This document shows positions 26,890-36,780 of a DNA stretch of 64,000 nt, one piece after another. A program made the position numbers and the translations under genes. A model generated the notes under the pieces. The model was not told where the DNA came from and did not search any database. It was given only the letters and a program-made list of their open reading frames with translations. Position 1 is the first letter of the stretch, and the number at the start of each line of letters is the position of its first letter. The stretch comes from Shewanella mesophila (GTDB taxonomy: Bacteria; Pseudomonadota; Gammaproteobacteria; Enterobacterales; Shewanellaceae): assembly GCF_019457515.1 (NCBI RefSeq), contig NZ_CP080421.1, forward strand, positions 3,224,001 to 3,288,000. Direction: 5' to 3'.

Positions 26890-28716
26890 CTATTGGCGCG
26901 GCTCAGCGTCAGTAGCTTCGGCACCATTTAACCCACTGTTTTTTGAACCCGCACCGTTTAAGGTAGCCCCCTTGACACCATGAGCATGGTGAGTCGATTC
27001 GCCCCCAGGGAAAACCTCATTGATTAACTGATGATTGCCACTGAGTAGAGAGTTCAGGCTCCCCTTATCGGCATCCACCAAACCCAACTCTCTTAACATG
27101 GCATCGACCAAGGGCGCATTAGCGCGATAATTAAGCGCCGCGCTGGTGACCTGCTCGGCCATACCGCCTTGACTCACATGCCCTTCACCCTGAACCGTCG
27201 CCAGGGTATTGCCGCCAGCACCATAACCTTGAAGGATCTTAATCCCCTCGATATTCTCTAACGGCTTAACCGATTGCTCGATGATCTGTGGTAAGGCTTT
27301 AAGCATAGCGAGTGCCTTCTGCAGCTCGATCTGTTCTATGCTCAGCACGTTTTCAGCTTCATGTAAGGCCTGCTTACCTTTCGCATCGACTTCGTACACT
27401 TTCTCATTGGCCTGTGCCTGCAATATCTTAGCATCTGCACTGGCTCTGGATTCCGTCAGAATCGCACTCGCTCTATCTTCTGCGGCGCGTTTCTCGGCTT
27501 CGGCTTCGACGGTTACCGCAACCGCTTCACGCTCTGCCTCTTTACGCGCATCGATGACTTCAATCTCTTTTCGGCGATTAGCTTCTGCCACTTGGCGAGC
27601 GGTAATTACCGCTTCCTCTTTCTCAACCTTTAACTTTTCAGCCTCGGCCGCCTTAGCACGCGCCGCCGACTCCTCTTCAGACTTGGTGGCAACGGCGATC
27701 TGCTTTTCCTGCTCGGCAACTTCGATATCGCGCTGCTGCTGAATACGAGACTGCTCAATCGACTTACGCTTCTCGATCTCACGGGTTTCGATATCTTTGG
27801 TCTTTTCAATCTGAGCCGTTTCAACCGCGCGCTCTCTGGCGATCTCCGCTTCACGCTCTTCACGGGTCTTCTGCTCTTGCTGCTTTAAGATCTCAGCTTT
27901 TTGCTCGGCTCGCTTAAAGTCCAGTACCTGTTGTTGAGCCAGTCGAGCTTCTTGTTCAGCCTTTTCAATCTCTAGCGACTCTTTTTCCGCTTCAAGGTTA
28001 CGCTGTTCAATCTTAATGCGGTTATCTTGCTCGATATCGTTGGTTTCTTTGCGCTTCTCTTCGATGATCTTAGCGAGGCGCGCGCGACCTTCGGCGTCGA
28101 ATGCGTTATTTTCATTAAAGAATTGCAGATCTGTTTGATCAAAGCCTGTTAACGAAACCGACTCTAGCTCTAAACCGTTCTTTTCAAGATCATTGGCAAC
28201 ATTGTTTTGTACTCGTTGCACAAAATCCGCTCGCTGCTCATGCATCTCTGTCATGGTCATCTCAGCCGCGACCGCGCGTAGCACGTCGACAAACTTGGAC
28301 TCCATCAGCTTTTTGACCTCTTCGACGCGGGTTGTCCGTGTACCAAGGGTCTGCGCTGCCATCGAGATCCCTTCAGAGCTCGGGGCCACCCGCAGGTAGA
28401 AATCGGCGCGCACATCGACGCGCATTCTGTCTTTAGTGATCAATGCATCTTTCTGCATTTTCTCCACTTCAATACGCAGTGTATTCATGTTGACAGCGAT
28501 AGTTTCGTGCAGCACTGGTAGTACGATCGCACCGCCATCCTTAATGATTTTTTCACCACCAAAACCGGTTCGCACAAACGCCATCTCTTTCGACGCACGT
28601 CGATAGAGCTTGGCGAATATCAATCCGATCACCAATAAACCAATTAATACCGCGCCAGCGACAATAAACACAAAACTGCCGTTAAGCGTCGAGCCGATCC
28701 CCTGAATTTCACCCAT
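26890..28716 (-). CDS. yqiK: Flotillin-family protein (YqiK-like)
   Basis: 608 aa. One N-terminal membrane helix (about residues 14-36) is followed by an SPFH/band-7 domain (about 40-210, MAFVRTGFGGEKIIKDGGAIVLPVLH) and a long charged coiled coil (about 210-460) rich in KAEQEAR/REAEIARE-type heptads. The C-terminal flotillin region includes ALPQIIEQSVKPLENIEGIKILQG. Such proteins scaffold membrane microdomains. It is paired with the yqiJ-like gene 87 bp upstream, the usual NfeD-like/flotillin arrangement. Confidence 0.9.
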   Translation of the reverse strand: MGEIQGIGSTLNGSFVFIVAGAVLIGLLVIGLIFAKLYRRASKEMAFVRTGFGGEKIIKDGGAIVLPVLHETIAVNMNTLRIEVEKMQKDALITKDRMRVDVRADFYLRVAPSSEGISMAAQTLGTRTTRVEEVKKLMESKFVDVLRAVAAEMTMTEMHEQRADFVQRVQNNVANDLEKNGLELESVSLTGFDQTDLQFFNENNAFDAEGRARLAKIIEEKRKETNDIEQDNRIKIEQRNLEAEKESLEIEKAEQEARLAQQQVLDFKRAEQKAEILKQQEQKTREEREAEIARERAVETAQIEKTKDIETREIEKRKSIEQSRIQQQRDIEVAEQEKQIAVATKSEEESAARAKAAEAEKLKVEKEEAVITARQVAEANRRKEIEVIDARKEAEREAVAVTVEAEAEKRAAEDRASAILTESRASADAKILQAQANEKVYEVDAKGKQALHEAENVLSIEQIELQKALAMLKALPQIIEQSVKPLENIEGIKILQGYGAGGNTLATVQGEGHVSQGGMAEQVTSAALNYRANAPLVDAMLRELGLVDADKGSLNSLLSGNHQLINEVFPGGESTHHAHGVKGATLNGAGSKNSGLNGAEATDAEPRQ

Positions 28717-28803
28717 TTTTATTCCTTAAAAAATGCCACTACATCTGATTGAAAAGCATAACCAGTGGTATGGGTTATGCCCGTTACTGACTAACTTCTT
28801 ACG

Positions 28804-29433
28804 TTAATTGATAAACTTTGCCGCCGACCATATTTTGCCGTTGCGCTTTAGTAACACGACTTGTGTGCCTTTAGGAAACTCGAACGCTTCTGATTCTGGC
28901 TCGACTAACACGTAATGCTTTTGGTTAAAGGTATCGCGCACGGCTGCCTCGCTAGGAAACCCGCGTCGAGCGCAGCCCACAGTGATCACACCAATGAACC
29001 CAGAAAGTTCATCAACGGACACCGCTGAGGATTCATTTTTAGGTAATATCAATGCTAACTTTGCACCTAAAAATCGGCACGATAACGCGCTAAACAAAAG
29101 CGCTATCGGTACACCAATCGTCACTGGCACAGGAGCATAGGTGAGCAGCGCAACATAATTGATAGAGAAACCCGCGATAGCAAAACTGATGAGCATCAAT
29201 ACTAGCCAGATGAGCAAGGGTAAGCGATCTAGGCACAGCCATCCGACGACACCTGTAACACCGGTAGCCCCCGTTTCAAAATCGCTATCGACATCGATAG
29301 GTGAAAAGTCGTCGAGTAAACCAAATAAGCTTACGCCCAATACCATAGAAATGCCTTCCACTAAGCCTAACAACACGACAAAGGCGATGGCTAAACTAAA
29401 AGGTAAGTTATCTGACAGAAGTAAAAAATCCAC
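28804..29433 (-). CDS. yqiJ: YqiJ-family membrane protein (NfeD-like partner of flotillin)
   Basis: 209 aa. Three to four hydrophobic helices (LAIAFVVLLGLVEGISMVLG; LLIWLVLMLISFAIAGF; VTIGVPIALLFSALSC) precede a small C-terminal OB-like domain containing GVITVGCARRGFPSEAAVRDTF...HYVLVEPE. This matches E. coli YqiJ in length and order. The GTG at 29433 is preferred because GGAGAG lies upstream and the family begins here; ATGs at 29448 and 29460 would extend it without a clear ribosome-binding site. It is the first gene of the yqiJ-yqiK operon. Confidence 0.8.
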   Translation of the reverse strand: MDFLLLSDNLPFSLAIAFVVLLGLVEGISMVLGVSLFGLLDDFSPIDVDSDFETGATGVTGVVGWLCLDRLPLLIWLVLMLISFAIAGFSINYVALLTYAPVPVTIGVPIALLFSALSCRFLGAKLALILPKNESSAVSVDELSGFIGVITVGCARRGFPSEAAVRDTFNQKHYVLVEPESEAFEFPKGTQVVLLKRNGKIWSAAKFIN

Positions 29434-29761
29434 TTTATCTCTCTCCATGAGAATAGCCATTATCGAGGGACGATTAAGGCCTAGTTAATCTTTTGCACTT
29501 ATTTTATGACTCAAGACGATTGTGCTGAAAGTGTTGAGACGGGTCGACACACTGGATTTTAATATTCACCGATTTAGGATAACAGACTGAATAGGCGAAT
29601 GAAACATTCAAGACTCAGATAAGCCTACTAAAAATATAGCCCAGAAGGCGGCTTAGTGAGTTAGCAGATAATTGATTAGCTAATCATACTGTGAGACCAT
29701 CGAAAATCGCTCAATACTCATTCGAATAACACTAACTCTAAGAATAAGCGATATAGGCATC
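29434..29761. other. Intergenic region upstream of yqiJ and the GNAT gene
   Basis: About 330 bp between two divergent transcription units; presumably contains both promoters. No gene, clear operator or repeat was found. Confidence 0.5.
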
Positions 29762-30250
29762 ATGAACATTCGTCATATAATTCCTACGGACTGGCCAGCG
29801 ATTTTAACCATTCAGGAGGAATGTTATCCCGATATCGTTCATGAATCCTTAGCGGCGTTGCAGAGCAAGGCCTTTGTGGCACCGCAATCTTGTTATGTGC
29901 TTGAGGTCGATGGTGACGTGTTAGGTTACTGCCTCGCTCATCCGTGGCGTATCAATCAACCACCAAGCCTAGAACAGGTTATCGATGCCCCCAACGATGC
30001 CAACACCCTCTATCTTCATGATATCGTCTTCTCCCACAAGGCTCGCGGATTAGGCGCTGGAGAAAAAGTGTTTAACCGATTGGTCAATAAGGCAAAACAG
30101 CTCAATTTTGACACCCTTTCTTTGGTCGCCGTGCAAGGCGCCAACACTTATTGGCACCGTCTTGGGTTTAAATCGCGTATAATCGACAAATCCCTCGACG
30201 ACTACCCCGAAGATGCCTGCTATATGGTCTATCAAATATCCGGCGAGTAG
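29762..30250 (+). CDS. GNAT-family N-acetyltransferase
   Basis: 162 aa with the GNAT fold: N-terminal IRHIIPTDWPAILTIQEECYP, the central strand YVLEVDGDVLGYCLAHPW, LYLHDIVFSHKARGLGAGEKVFNRLV, which contains the acetyl-CoA pyrophosphate loop (R-G-L-G-A-G), and the C-terminal WHRLGFKSR. The acceptor substrate cannot be predicted. It heads a short rightward run with the DUF2960 and RDD genes. Confidence 0.88.
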   Translation: MNIRHIIPTDWPAILTIQEECYPDIVHESLAALQSKAFVAPQSCYVLEVDGDVLGYCLAHPWRINQPPSLEQVIDAPNDANTLYLHDIVFSHKARGLGAGEKVFNRLVNKAKQLNFDTLSLVAVQGANTYWHRLGFKSRIIDKSLDDYPEDACYMVYQISGE

Positions 30251-30297
30251 TTTTTAAGTCGAAGAATTTACTAGATATAAATACTTAAGAGAACGAT

Positions 30298-30546
30298 ATG
30301 GCCCGTAGAGTCGGTTACACCTTCAAGAAGCAATATAAAGAGATCAACTTTGTTTACGATAAGTTCAACGACATGTATGAGGCGGTTGCCGCTGCAGAGG
30401 GTGTCGATCTCACGCGTTATCACGCGATGGAAGCCCAAGTTGCGATGACTTCTAAAGGCTCACAAGCCGTCAAAGATTACCGCCTGAAAGAATTTGAACG
30501 TTTCGGCTTTACCAATATCCATTTTATTCGAGATGAAATTGAGTAA
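30298..30546 (+). CDS. DUF2960-family small protein
   Basis: 82-aa soluble, charged protein beginning MARRVGYTFKKQYKEINF and containing NDMYEAVAAAEGVDLTRYHAMEAQ. It resembles the DUF2960 family of Vibrio and Shewanella, for which no function is known. It starts 47 bp after the acetyltransferase gene. No signal peptide or metal-binding motif. Confidence 0.7.
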   Translation: MARRVGYTFKKQYKEINFVYDKFNDMYEAVAAAEGVDLTRYHAMEAQVAMTSKGSQAVKDYRLKEFERFGFTNIHFIRDEIE

Positions 30547-30605
30547 GCAGTCCGATAACATATCGCTCTACCCACTCTTGTCTACCACTAGATGTAGGAA
30601 CTCTG

Positions 30606-31115
30606 ATGTCCAATAGTGAACACGCTAACTTTCCACGCGCCGGCTTCTTTCGCCGTCTAGGTGCCATTGTTTATGACCTATTACTGGCTGTTGCGGTATA
30701 CATGATTGCGGGTGCCATAGGTTTTGGCATCTTTACCGCTTTAAGTTCATCCGGGGTCTTGTCGATGGATGGCTTTGAACATGTATCGGATCTACTCAAC
30801 GGCACGCCCCTCTACAAAGGAATTTATCAGCTGTGGATCGCCCTGTGTGTCGCGCTATTTTATATCCTGTTTTGGAGTTACGGCGGTCAGACCTTAGGTA
30901 TGCGAGCATGGCGTCTGAAGATCCAGCATCCTAATGGCCAAAGCCTAAGCATGATAACCGCGGCGGCGCGCCTCGTATGGTCTCTGTTGGGTATAGGCAA
31001 TTTATGGATCTTAATCAATGGTGATAAGCTTGCACTGCAAGATATGATGACTCGCTCAGAAGTGGTGGTCCTATCGAAAGAAGCTAATCAGATGCGCAAC
31101 TGGCATGGGGTTTAA
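30606..31115 (+). CDS. RDD-family membrane protein
   Basis: 169 aa with the RDD layout: an N-terminal FFRRLGAIVYDLLLAVAVYM (Arg and Asp near the first helix), a second helix around ALCVALFYILFWSYGGQTLGM, and a third hydrophobic region (LVWSLLGIGNLWILIN) followed by DKLALQDMMTRSEVVVL. RDD proteins are small integral membrane proteins, some with proposed Na+/H+ antiport activity; most are uncharacterised. A long perfect terminator follows immediately. Confidence 0.88.
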   Translation: MSNSEHANFPRAGFFRRLGAIVYDLLLAVAVYMIAGAIGFGIFTALSSSGVLSMDGFEHVSDLLNGTPLYKGIYQLWIALCVALFYILFWSYGGQTLGMRAWRLKIQHPNGQSLSMITAAARLVWSLLGIGNLWILINGDKLALQDMMTRSEVVVLSKEANQMRNWHGV

Positions 31116-31125
31116 CCCCTAAATA

Positions 31126-31170
31126 CCAGCATCAAAAAAGGACCGTTCGATGGTCCTTTTTTGATGCTGG
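31126..31170. terminator. Long bidirectional terminator after the RDD gene
   Basis: Perfect 19-bp arms (31126-31144 and 31152-31170) around a 7-nt loop, containing AAAAAAGGACC / GGTCCTTTTTT. This stem is unusually long for an intrinsic terminator. Confidence 0.92.
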
Positions 31171-31231
31171 TTTTCGTATCGAAGCACTCAAGCACTCACA
31201 CCTTCCAACCTAATACCTTCAGCCATCAAGC

Positions 31232-32290
31232 CTATTTTCGAATATAGTAGATAGCGATACTACTGAAAATAATCGGCGGCATTATCGCGCCAACGATTGC
31301 GGGTAATCCATAAACTAAAGTCATGGGCCCAAAAATCTCATTACAGATATAGAAACTAAAACCCGCTACAACTCCTAACAATACTCGTCCCCCCATAGTC
31401 ACTGTGCGCAGCGGACCAAACACAAATGACAAGGCAACCAGCATCATTACCGCAACCGTGATGGGTTGCATCACCTTGCGCCAGAGCGCCAGCTCATAAC
31501 GACCCGAGTCTTGATTATTAACCCGCAAATATTCGAGATAATCCATCAATCCCTCTATCGATAACGCCTCAGGCGTCACTGAAACGACACTGAGCTTATC
31601 TGGCGTTAAGGTTGAATCCCATCGGTACAAGGTCAGATCTGTCAGTGTCACCTTATCTTGGCTTAGCTGAGTTTGACGTACGTCAATAAGGCGCCAATGA
31701 TCCTTTGCGTAGACACCACGCTTAGCTTCAATGGTACTGATTAAATTAAGGTTTTCATCAAACTGATACAACATCACATTATGTAGGCTGTTGACATCTT
31801 CAACTTCACCTATGTTGACGAACAGATCGCCATCTTTAGCCCAGATCCCACGGCTCGATTGAAACAGGCTACCACCAGAAAGCTTTACCGCTTGCAACTC
31901 TTTAGCATGACGCTCAGCAACTGGCGCGCCCCATTCACCCAGAGCCATCACCAAAATCATCAGAGGCACAGCCGTTTTCATTGCTGATAGTGTTATCTGA
32001 AACCGTGAAAGTCCAGATGACTGCATCACCACCAACTCAGAATTAGACGCTAGCATCCCCATACCGATTAGCGCGCCAAGCAGCACCGCCATCGGAAAAA
32101 ACATCTCAATATCGCGAGGAATAAGAAACAACACATAGATCCCTGCATCTATCATGCTATACGTCCCGCGGCCCACAAGACGGAGCTGATCTACCCACTT
32201 AATAATGCCAGACAAACCAGTGAGCACCAGCAAACATAATGCAGAGGTACTCAACAATACTCTAGAGATATAGAAATCTATAATTCTCAC
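31232..32290 (-). CDS. lptG: LPS export ABC permease LptG
   Basis: 352-aa inner-membrane permease of the LptB2FG complex that extracts lipopolysaccharide from the inner membrane. It has about six transmembrane helices, three at each end, flanking a periplasmic beta-jellyroll domain (about residues 100-260). Typical sequence is FPMAVLLGALIGMGMLASNSELVVMQSSGLS. Its start overlaps the lptF stop by 4 nt, so the two are translationally coupled. Order and orientation (lptF-lptG divergent from pepA) match E. coli. Confidence 0.95.
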   Translation of the reverse strand: MRIIDFYISRVLLSTSALCLLVLTGLSGIIKWVDQLRLVGRGTYSMIDAGIYVLFLIPRDIEMFFPMAVLLGALIGMGMLASNSELVVMQSSGLSRFQITLSAMKTAVPLMILVMALGEWGAPVAERHAKELQAVKLSGGSLFQSSRGIWAKDGDLFVNIGEVEDVNSLHNVMLYQFDENLNLISTIEAKRGVYAKDHWRLIDVRQTQLSQDKVTLTDLTLYRWDSTLTPDKLSVVSVTPEALSIEGLMDYLEYLRVNNQDSGRYELALWRKVMQPITVAVMMLVALSFVFGPLRTVTMGGRVLLGVVAGFSFYICNEIFGPMTLVYGLPAIVGAIMPPIIFSSIAIYYIRK

Positions 32291-33399
32291 GCGGCCACCT
32301 TCTTACGTTTAAGCAGCACTGAAAGCCTAACTCCAACAGGCCTTTCTTTACCCAGCAGCAACAGTCCCATAAAGAGTGCCGATGCGTGGATCCACCACAT
32401 ACCGAGGTAAGCAGGTATCACTTCATCTTCCAGCGCCTTACGCCCAGCGATCATCAGCCCGAAATACCCTAAATAGAGCAATATGGCCGGCAACATCTTA
32501 GCAAACTTACCTTGGCGCACATTGACTCTTGCCATAGGTACGGCTATCAGCGTCATAAAGGGGATAGCCAATGGAATAGCTAAACGCCAATGAAACTCGG
32601 CGACAGCGCCAGGGCCTTCGGTATCGAGCAGTTGATCGATAGGCAACGCAGAAAGTTTGCGTCTTCGCTGATCAACCTCCTGCTCCTTAATTTGCATCTC
32701 ATAACCCGCAAAGTCTGCAACTTGATAGTCGAGTTGCTTGGGCTTGCTCTGATACTGAGTGCCATCGTTTAACTTTAAACGCTGGGCGCCCGTCTCATCC
32801 TCAATCACGCTACCGCCTTGAGCAACGACAATATTCGCCTCTCCAGAACTATCTTCAGGATCGGGTAACTGAGCAACAAAAACCTTATCTAAACGATTAT
32901 CGCGACCAATGCGCTCGACAAACAATACCGCTCGTCCATTAGGACTGGTTTGGAATCGCCCTTGGGTCAACGCGGCTAACCCTGCCTCAGACTGTGCATT
33001 ATCTAAGACGCGATTTTGCGTCTCTTCAGCCCAAGGCGTGACATAAATGGATAAAAAGCCTGTAAATAGCATATTGGCAAGCGCCAATAGCAAGGTGACC
33101 CGGGTGATATACCACTCACTGATCCCTACACCATGAAATACCACCATCTCACTCTCGGCATACATACGCCCGTGGGCGACTAAAATCCCCAAAAAGAGAC
33201 TTAAAGGCACCACTAGTACGGCTAGATAAGGAAGATTTAACCCCAATAGGGTCATAACGAGTGAAGCGGGAAATTCCCCGTCTGATGCATCAGCAAGCAC
33301 CCGAACAAAATGTTGGCTGATAAAAATAGCTAACAGTACTAAAAGTACCGCCATTTGGGCTTTTAAAACTTCTCGAATCAAGTATCTAAATACAATCAC
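32287..33399 (-). CDS. lptF: LPS export ABC permease LptF
   Basis: 370-aa partner permease to LptG. The N-terminal helices begin IVFRYLIREVLKAQMAVLLVL, followed by LPYLAVLVVPLSLFLGILVAHGRMYAESEMVVFHGVG (coupling-helix region), a periplasmic domain, and three C-terminal helices. It starts 221 bp from the divergent pepA. The lptB ATPase is not in the window, as expected from its usual location. Confidence 0.95.
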   Translation of the reverse strand: MIVFRYLIREVLKAQMAVLLVLLAIFISQHFVRVLADASDGEFPASLVMTLLGLNLPYLAVLVVPLSLFLGILVAHGRMYAESEMVVFHGVGISEWYITRVTLLLALANMLFTGFLSIYVTPWAEETQNRVLDNAQSEAGLAALTQGRFQTSPNGRAVLFVERIGRDNRLDKVFVAQLPDPEDSSGEANIVVAQGGSVIEDETGAQRLKLNDGTQYQSKPKQLDYQVADFAGYEMQIKEQEVDQRRRKLSALPIDQLLDTEGPGAVAEFHWRLAIPLAIPFMTLIAVPMARVNVRQGKFAKMLPAILLYLGYFGLMIAGRKALEDEVIPAYLGMWWIHASALFMGLLLLGKERPVGVRLSVLLKRKKVAA

Positions 33400-33620
33400 A
33401 GGCAGGATCCAGTCCCTAAACTTATATTTATGCTGGTATCAGCCCACTTTTCATGTAGACTGTCTACTTTTGGTAGTTTTGTGACCAACCATTAACTAAA
33501 AATGGTATAAAAAACACCCGAAAATTAACATTGGTGTGCCAATTTTTAAGTCCGATTTGGACACAAGCAGACATTATCTAATAAATAATAAAATTTGTCT
33601 TTAAGAATCTAGGAGAGCTC

Positions 33621-35129
33621 ATGGAGTTTAGCGTTAAGAGCGGCAGCCCGGAAAAACAACGTTCGGCCTGTATTGTCGTTGGTGTCTACGAACCTAGACG
33701 CCTCTCTGGTATTGCTGAGCAACTGGATAAAATCAGTGAAGGCTACATTAGCAACCTACTTCGCCGCGGCGATTTAGAGGGTAAACCGGGTCAGATGCTA
33801 CTTCTGCATCATGTTCCTAACGTCTTGAGTGAACGTGTCCTTCTTGTAGGTTGTGGAAAAGAGCGTGAGCTAGACGAACGCCAGTACAAGCAGATAATAA
33901 CAAAAACCATCAACACCTTAAATGAAACAGGCTCAATGGAAGCGGTATGCTTCCTAACTGAACTTCATGTTAAAGGACGCGATACCTACTGGAAAGTACG
34001 TGAAGCCGTTGAAACCACACAAAACAGCCTATACAGCTTCGATGCACTAAAGACCCGTAAAGGCGAAACTCGTCGCCCATTGCGTAAATTAGTCTTTAAT
34101 GTGCCAACTCGTCGCGAGCTCACCGTAGGCGAACGAGCAATTGAACATGGCATGGCAGTCTCATCTGGGATGCATTTATGCCGTGACGTAGCCAACATGC
34201 CACCTAACATTTGTAACCCAGCCTTTTTGTCTTCACAGGCTCGCCAAATTGCAGAGAACTTTGACAACCTAAAGGTAACTACGGTTGGTGAAGAACAGAT
34301 GGCTAAACTGGGTATGAACTCATACCTAGCTGTTGGTCGTGGTAGTGATAACGAATCCATTATGACCATAATGGAATACAAAGGCGCGGTCGATAGCACT
34401 GAAAAGCCGATAGTATTAGTCGGTAAAGGTCTCACCTTTGACTCCGGCGGTATTTCTCTTAAGCCAGGCGAAGCCATGGATGAGATGAAGTACGACATGG
34501 GCGGCGCGGCGGGTGTTATTGGTGCCATGAAGGCTCTTTGCGAACTCAACCTACCCATCAATGTCGTGGGTATTTTGGCTGGCTGTGAAAACATGCCATC
34601 GAGCAACGCTTATCGCCCTGGTGATATCTTAACTACTATGTCAGGCCAGACCGTTGAGGTGCTCAACACTGACGCCGAAGGTCGTCTGGTATTGTGTGAC
34701 GTGCTGACTTACGTTGAGCGTTTCGACCCAGAACTTGTGGTGGATACAGCAACCCTAACTGGTGCCTGCGTGATCGCATTAGGTAAACATGCATCGGGTC
34801 TATTCTCATCACATAACCCGCTTGCCCATGAGCTACTCAATGCCGGCGAGCAAAGTGGTGACCGCGCATGGCGCATGCCAATTTGGGATGAGTATCAAGA
34901 GCACCTCGAAAGCCCATTTGCCGATATGACCAACTTAGGTGGCCGTCCGGCTGGCGCAATCACAGCGGCTTGCTTCTTGTCACGCTTTGCTAAAAAGTAC
35001 AACTGGGCACATATTGATGTGGCTGGAACGGCTTGGAACAGTGGCGCAAACAAGGGATCAACTGGCCGTCCAGTGCCCTTGCTAACTCAGTTCCTGATCA
35101 ACCGTGCAGGCGTTGAGCAAGGCGAATAA
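33621..35129 (+). CDS. pepA: Leucyl (cytosol) aminopeptidase
   Basis: 502-aa M17 aminopeptidase. The metal-site signature [10 protein letters not shown] and the Lys/Asp cluster in [33 protein letters not shown] are intact, and the C-terminal [17 protein letters not shown] matches. In E. coli PepA is also a DNA-binding protein for cer recombination and carAB control. The ribosome-binding site is AGGAGAGCTC before ATG 33621. In many gammaproteobacteria holC and valS follow directly; here about 10.4 kb of other DNA intervenes before holC. Confidence 0.96.
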   Translation: MEFSVKSGSPEKQRSACIVVGVYEPRRLSGIAEQLDKISEGYISNLLRRGDLEGKPGQMLLLHHVPNVLSERVLLVGCGKERELDERQYKQIITKTINTLNETGSMEAVCFLTELHVKGRDTYWKVREAVETTQNSLYSFDALKTRKGETRRPLRKLVFNVPTRRELTVGERAIEHGMAVSSGMHLCRDVANMPPNICNPAFLSSQARQIAENFDNLKVTTVGEEQMAKLGMNSYLAVGRGSDNESIMTIMEYKGAVDSTEKPIVLVGKGLTFDSGGISLKPGEAMDEMKYDMGGAAGVIGAMKALCELNLPINVVGILAGCENMPSSNAYRPGDILTTMSGQTVEVLNTDAEGRLVLCDVLTYVERFDPELVVDTATLTGACVIALGKHASGLFSSHNPLAHELLNAGEQSGDRAWRMPIWDEYQEHLESPFADMTNLGGRPAGAITAACFLSRFAKKYNWAHIDVAGTAWNSGANKGSTGRPVPLLTQFLINRAGVEQGE

Positions 35130-35146
35130 CCCATTAGCTTAGCATT

Positions 35147-35178
35147 AAAAAAGGTGAAGCCTAGGCTTCACCTTTTTT
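35147..35178. terminator. Terminator after pepA
   Basis: AAAAAAGGTGAAGCC / GGCTTCACCTTTTTT with a short loop, immediately 3' of pepA and shared with the convergent gene. It confirms that pepA is no longer joined to holC-valS. Confidence 0.92.
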
Positions 35179-35186
35179 GTTTCTGA

Positions 35187-35531
35187 CTAGGCCTGAGCCT
35201 TGCCCGAGGAAGTAATTATCTGCACCAGCATCACCAGCACACCGCCAAACACGCTAAAGGATGACACGGCTAAGAAAGGGTCCACCAAGTCTACAACTAC
35301 CCACTCGCCATACAGTAAAAACAATCCACTCGTCACGCCAATCGTGCCCAGCTGATGCAACCACAGCTGCGCCGTCACTAAGCTACCTTGCTGCCGATGT
35401 TGCCACAAGCGGTAACACAGGGCATAACTAAAGGAGAGTAGGAAACCTATCATTATGATATGGGCATGGGTCACCAGTTGACCATGGTCGTGTGAGGCGG
35501 CCATATCCATATAGTCGTGTATTAAGGGCAT
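35187..35531 (-). CDS. Small polytopic membrane protein, unknown
   Basis: 114 aa with three predicted helices (about 22-42, 55-77 and 82-105). The His-rich start MPLIHDYMDMAASHDHGQLVTHAHIIMIGFLL resembles the first helix of haem-copper oxidase/NO-reductase-like subunits, where paired His bind metals, but no other oxidase motif is present. No family is claimed. The start is uncertain because no strong ribosome-binding site precedes the ATG at 35531. Confidence 0.6.
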   Translation of the reverse strand: MPLIHDYMDMAASHDHGQLVTHAHIIMIGFLLSFSYALCYRLWQHRQQGSLVTAQLWLHQLGTIGVTSGLFLLYGEWVVVDLVDPFLAVSSFSVFGGVLVMLVQIITSSGKAQA

Positions 35532-35883
35532 TCACAACATCTGACCGCCAGGGATGAAGAGAAAGTCTTAAATATGTCGGGAACAAGCAAGACCCTGTTG
35601 ATTGCAACGAGTGAGGAACATAGTCGAACTAGAGTCAAACTCCCTCAGGCTTAGCCGCACTCACAGCACCACGCCACCAGCAAGTTTGTTGTCCGCCACT
35701 TAAGCCCAAAGACAAGTCAAAGCCCCTCGAACAACTTCCCCGACTTCGACACCTGAAACACCGAGTTTATTACGCTCGGCCAGTGAGCTAAATTGGCATC
35801 AAACAGCGTAACTTGTTAGGGTGTACCTATATTTTGGCCATCATTATGATGGCTCGCTTTACCAAAGCTTAAAGGAACCCACC
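35532..35883. other. Intergenic region
   Basis: 352 bp between two divergent genes. No coding potential or repeat was recognised; it presumably contains the promoter of the TPR gene. Confidence 0.5.
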
Positions 35884-36780
35884 ATGCTGCGTCTGTTTAT
35901 CGCCCTAATCACCATCGTACTCATCTCGTTCACCGTCGATGTGAGTGCGGCAGTAAATGATGAAGCAAAAGAGAATGTGGCCCCTGCCGCCGTAGATAAG
36001 CGCCATACGGATCTCGACATTCTGGATAGGCCACTGGTCGAGCGGTATATCTTGGATGAGCTCAAAGCCCTGAGAATGGAGCAGCAAGATTTAGAACGCC
36101 GGATGACGGTCGATATTACCGATCGAGAACTGGCTGTGGCTGATAAATCACTCAATTACGCCAACGTCACTGTGACCTACTTCTTCTATATCATCGCAGG
36201 TGTCGCCTCATTGATCGCCTTTATTGGCTGGCAATCACTGCGAGAAATTAAAACCAATACCGCTAAGCTCGCCGCCGAGCAGCTACAGAAAATCACCGAG
36301 CAGTATGAAGAGAAATTTAAAGAGTTAGAGCACGACCTCAAACGTAAGAGCCGCATTATCACCAAGAACAACCGTGAAATTGAGATCATCAACGAGATCC
36401 ATACCCTGTGGCTGCATGCACAAAGTGCACAAACACCTGAACAGAAGATCTCTGTCTACAATGAGATCTTAAGTATTCGTCCTGGTGATTTAGAAGCCAT
36501 GACCTACAAAGCCGATGCGGCGATGGAGATGCGCGAATTTAACTGGGCGCTTAGTCTTTGTAACCGCGTACTCGAAGTCGATGCCGGCAATGCTCACGCG
36601 CTCTACCAACGCGCCTGTGCCTTTGCCTGTTTAGGACAAGAAGATCGCGCACTATCGGACTTAGAACAGGCCATCGAAAACAGCGTGTCCTTCAAAGAGG
36701 TCGCCGCCAATGAGGCGGATTTCGCCAACCTAAGAGACAACCCTAAGTTTGATGTCTTGATATCATCAAGCGAGGTCTAA
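35884..36780 (+). CDS. TPR-repeat inner-membrane protein
   Basis: 298 aa. A signal-like N-terminus (MLRLFIALITIVLISFTVDVSA) is followed by a charged region, one membrane helix at about residues 97-118 (VTYFFYIIAGVASLIAFIGW), a coiled coil (about 125-175), and TPR-like repeats (about 190-275: EQKISVYNEILSIRPGDLEAM; NWALSLCNRVLEVDAGNAHAL). The ATG at 35884 has AAGGA upstream and is preferred to an in-frame start at 35821. The role is unknown; TPRs usually mediate protein assembly. Hairpin-repeat DNA begins directly at its stop codon. Confidence 0.78.
   Translation: MLRLFIALITIVLISFTVDVSAAVNDEAKENVAPAAVDKRHTDLDILDRPLVERYILDELKALRMEQQDLERRMTVDITDRELAVADKSLNYANVTVTYFFYIIAGVASLIAFIGWQSLREIKTNTAKLAAEQLQKITEQYEEKFKELEHDLKRKSRIITKNNREIEIINEIHTLWLHAQSAQTPEQKISVYNEILSIRPGDLEAMTYKADAAMEMREFNWALSLCNRVLEVDAGNAHALYQRACAFACLGQEDRALSDLEQAIENSVSFKEVAANEADFANLRDNPKFDVLISSSEV

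Noticed and set aside
27281..27742. A 153-codon frame antisense to the flotillin gene
   Set aside because: It is Ala/Ser-rich antisense shadow of the charged coiled coil; similar shadows lie opposite pepA, valS and the decaheme gene.
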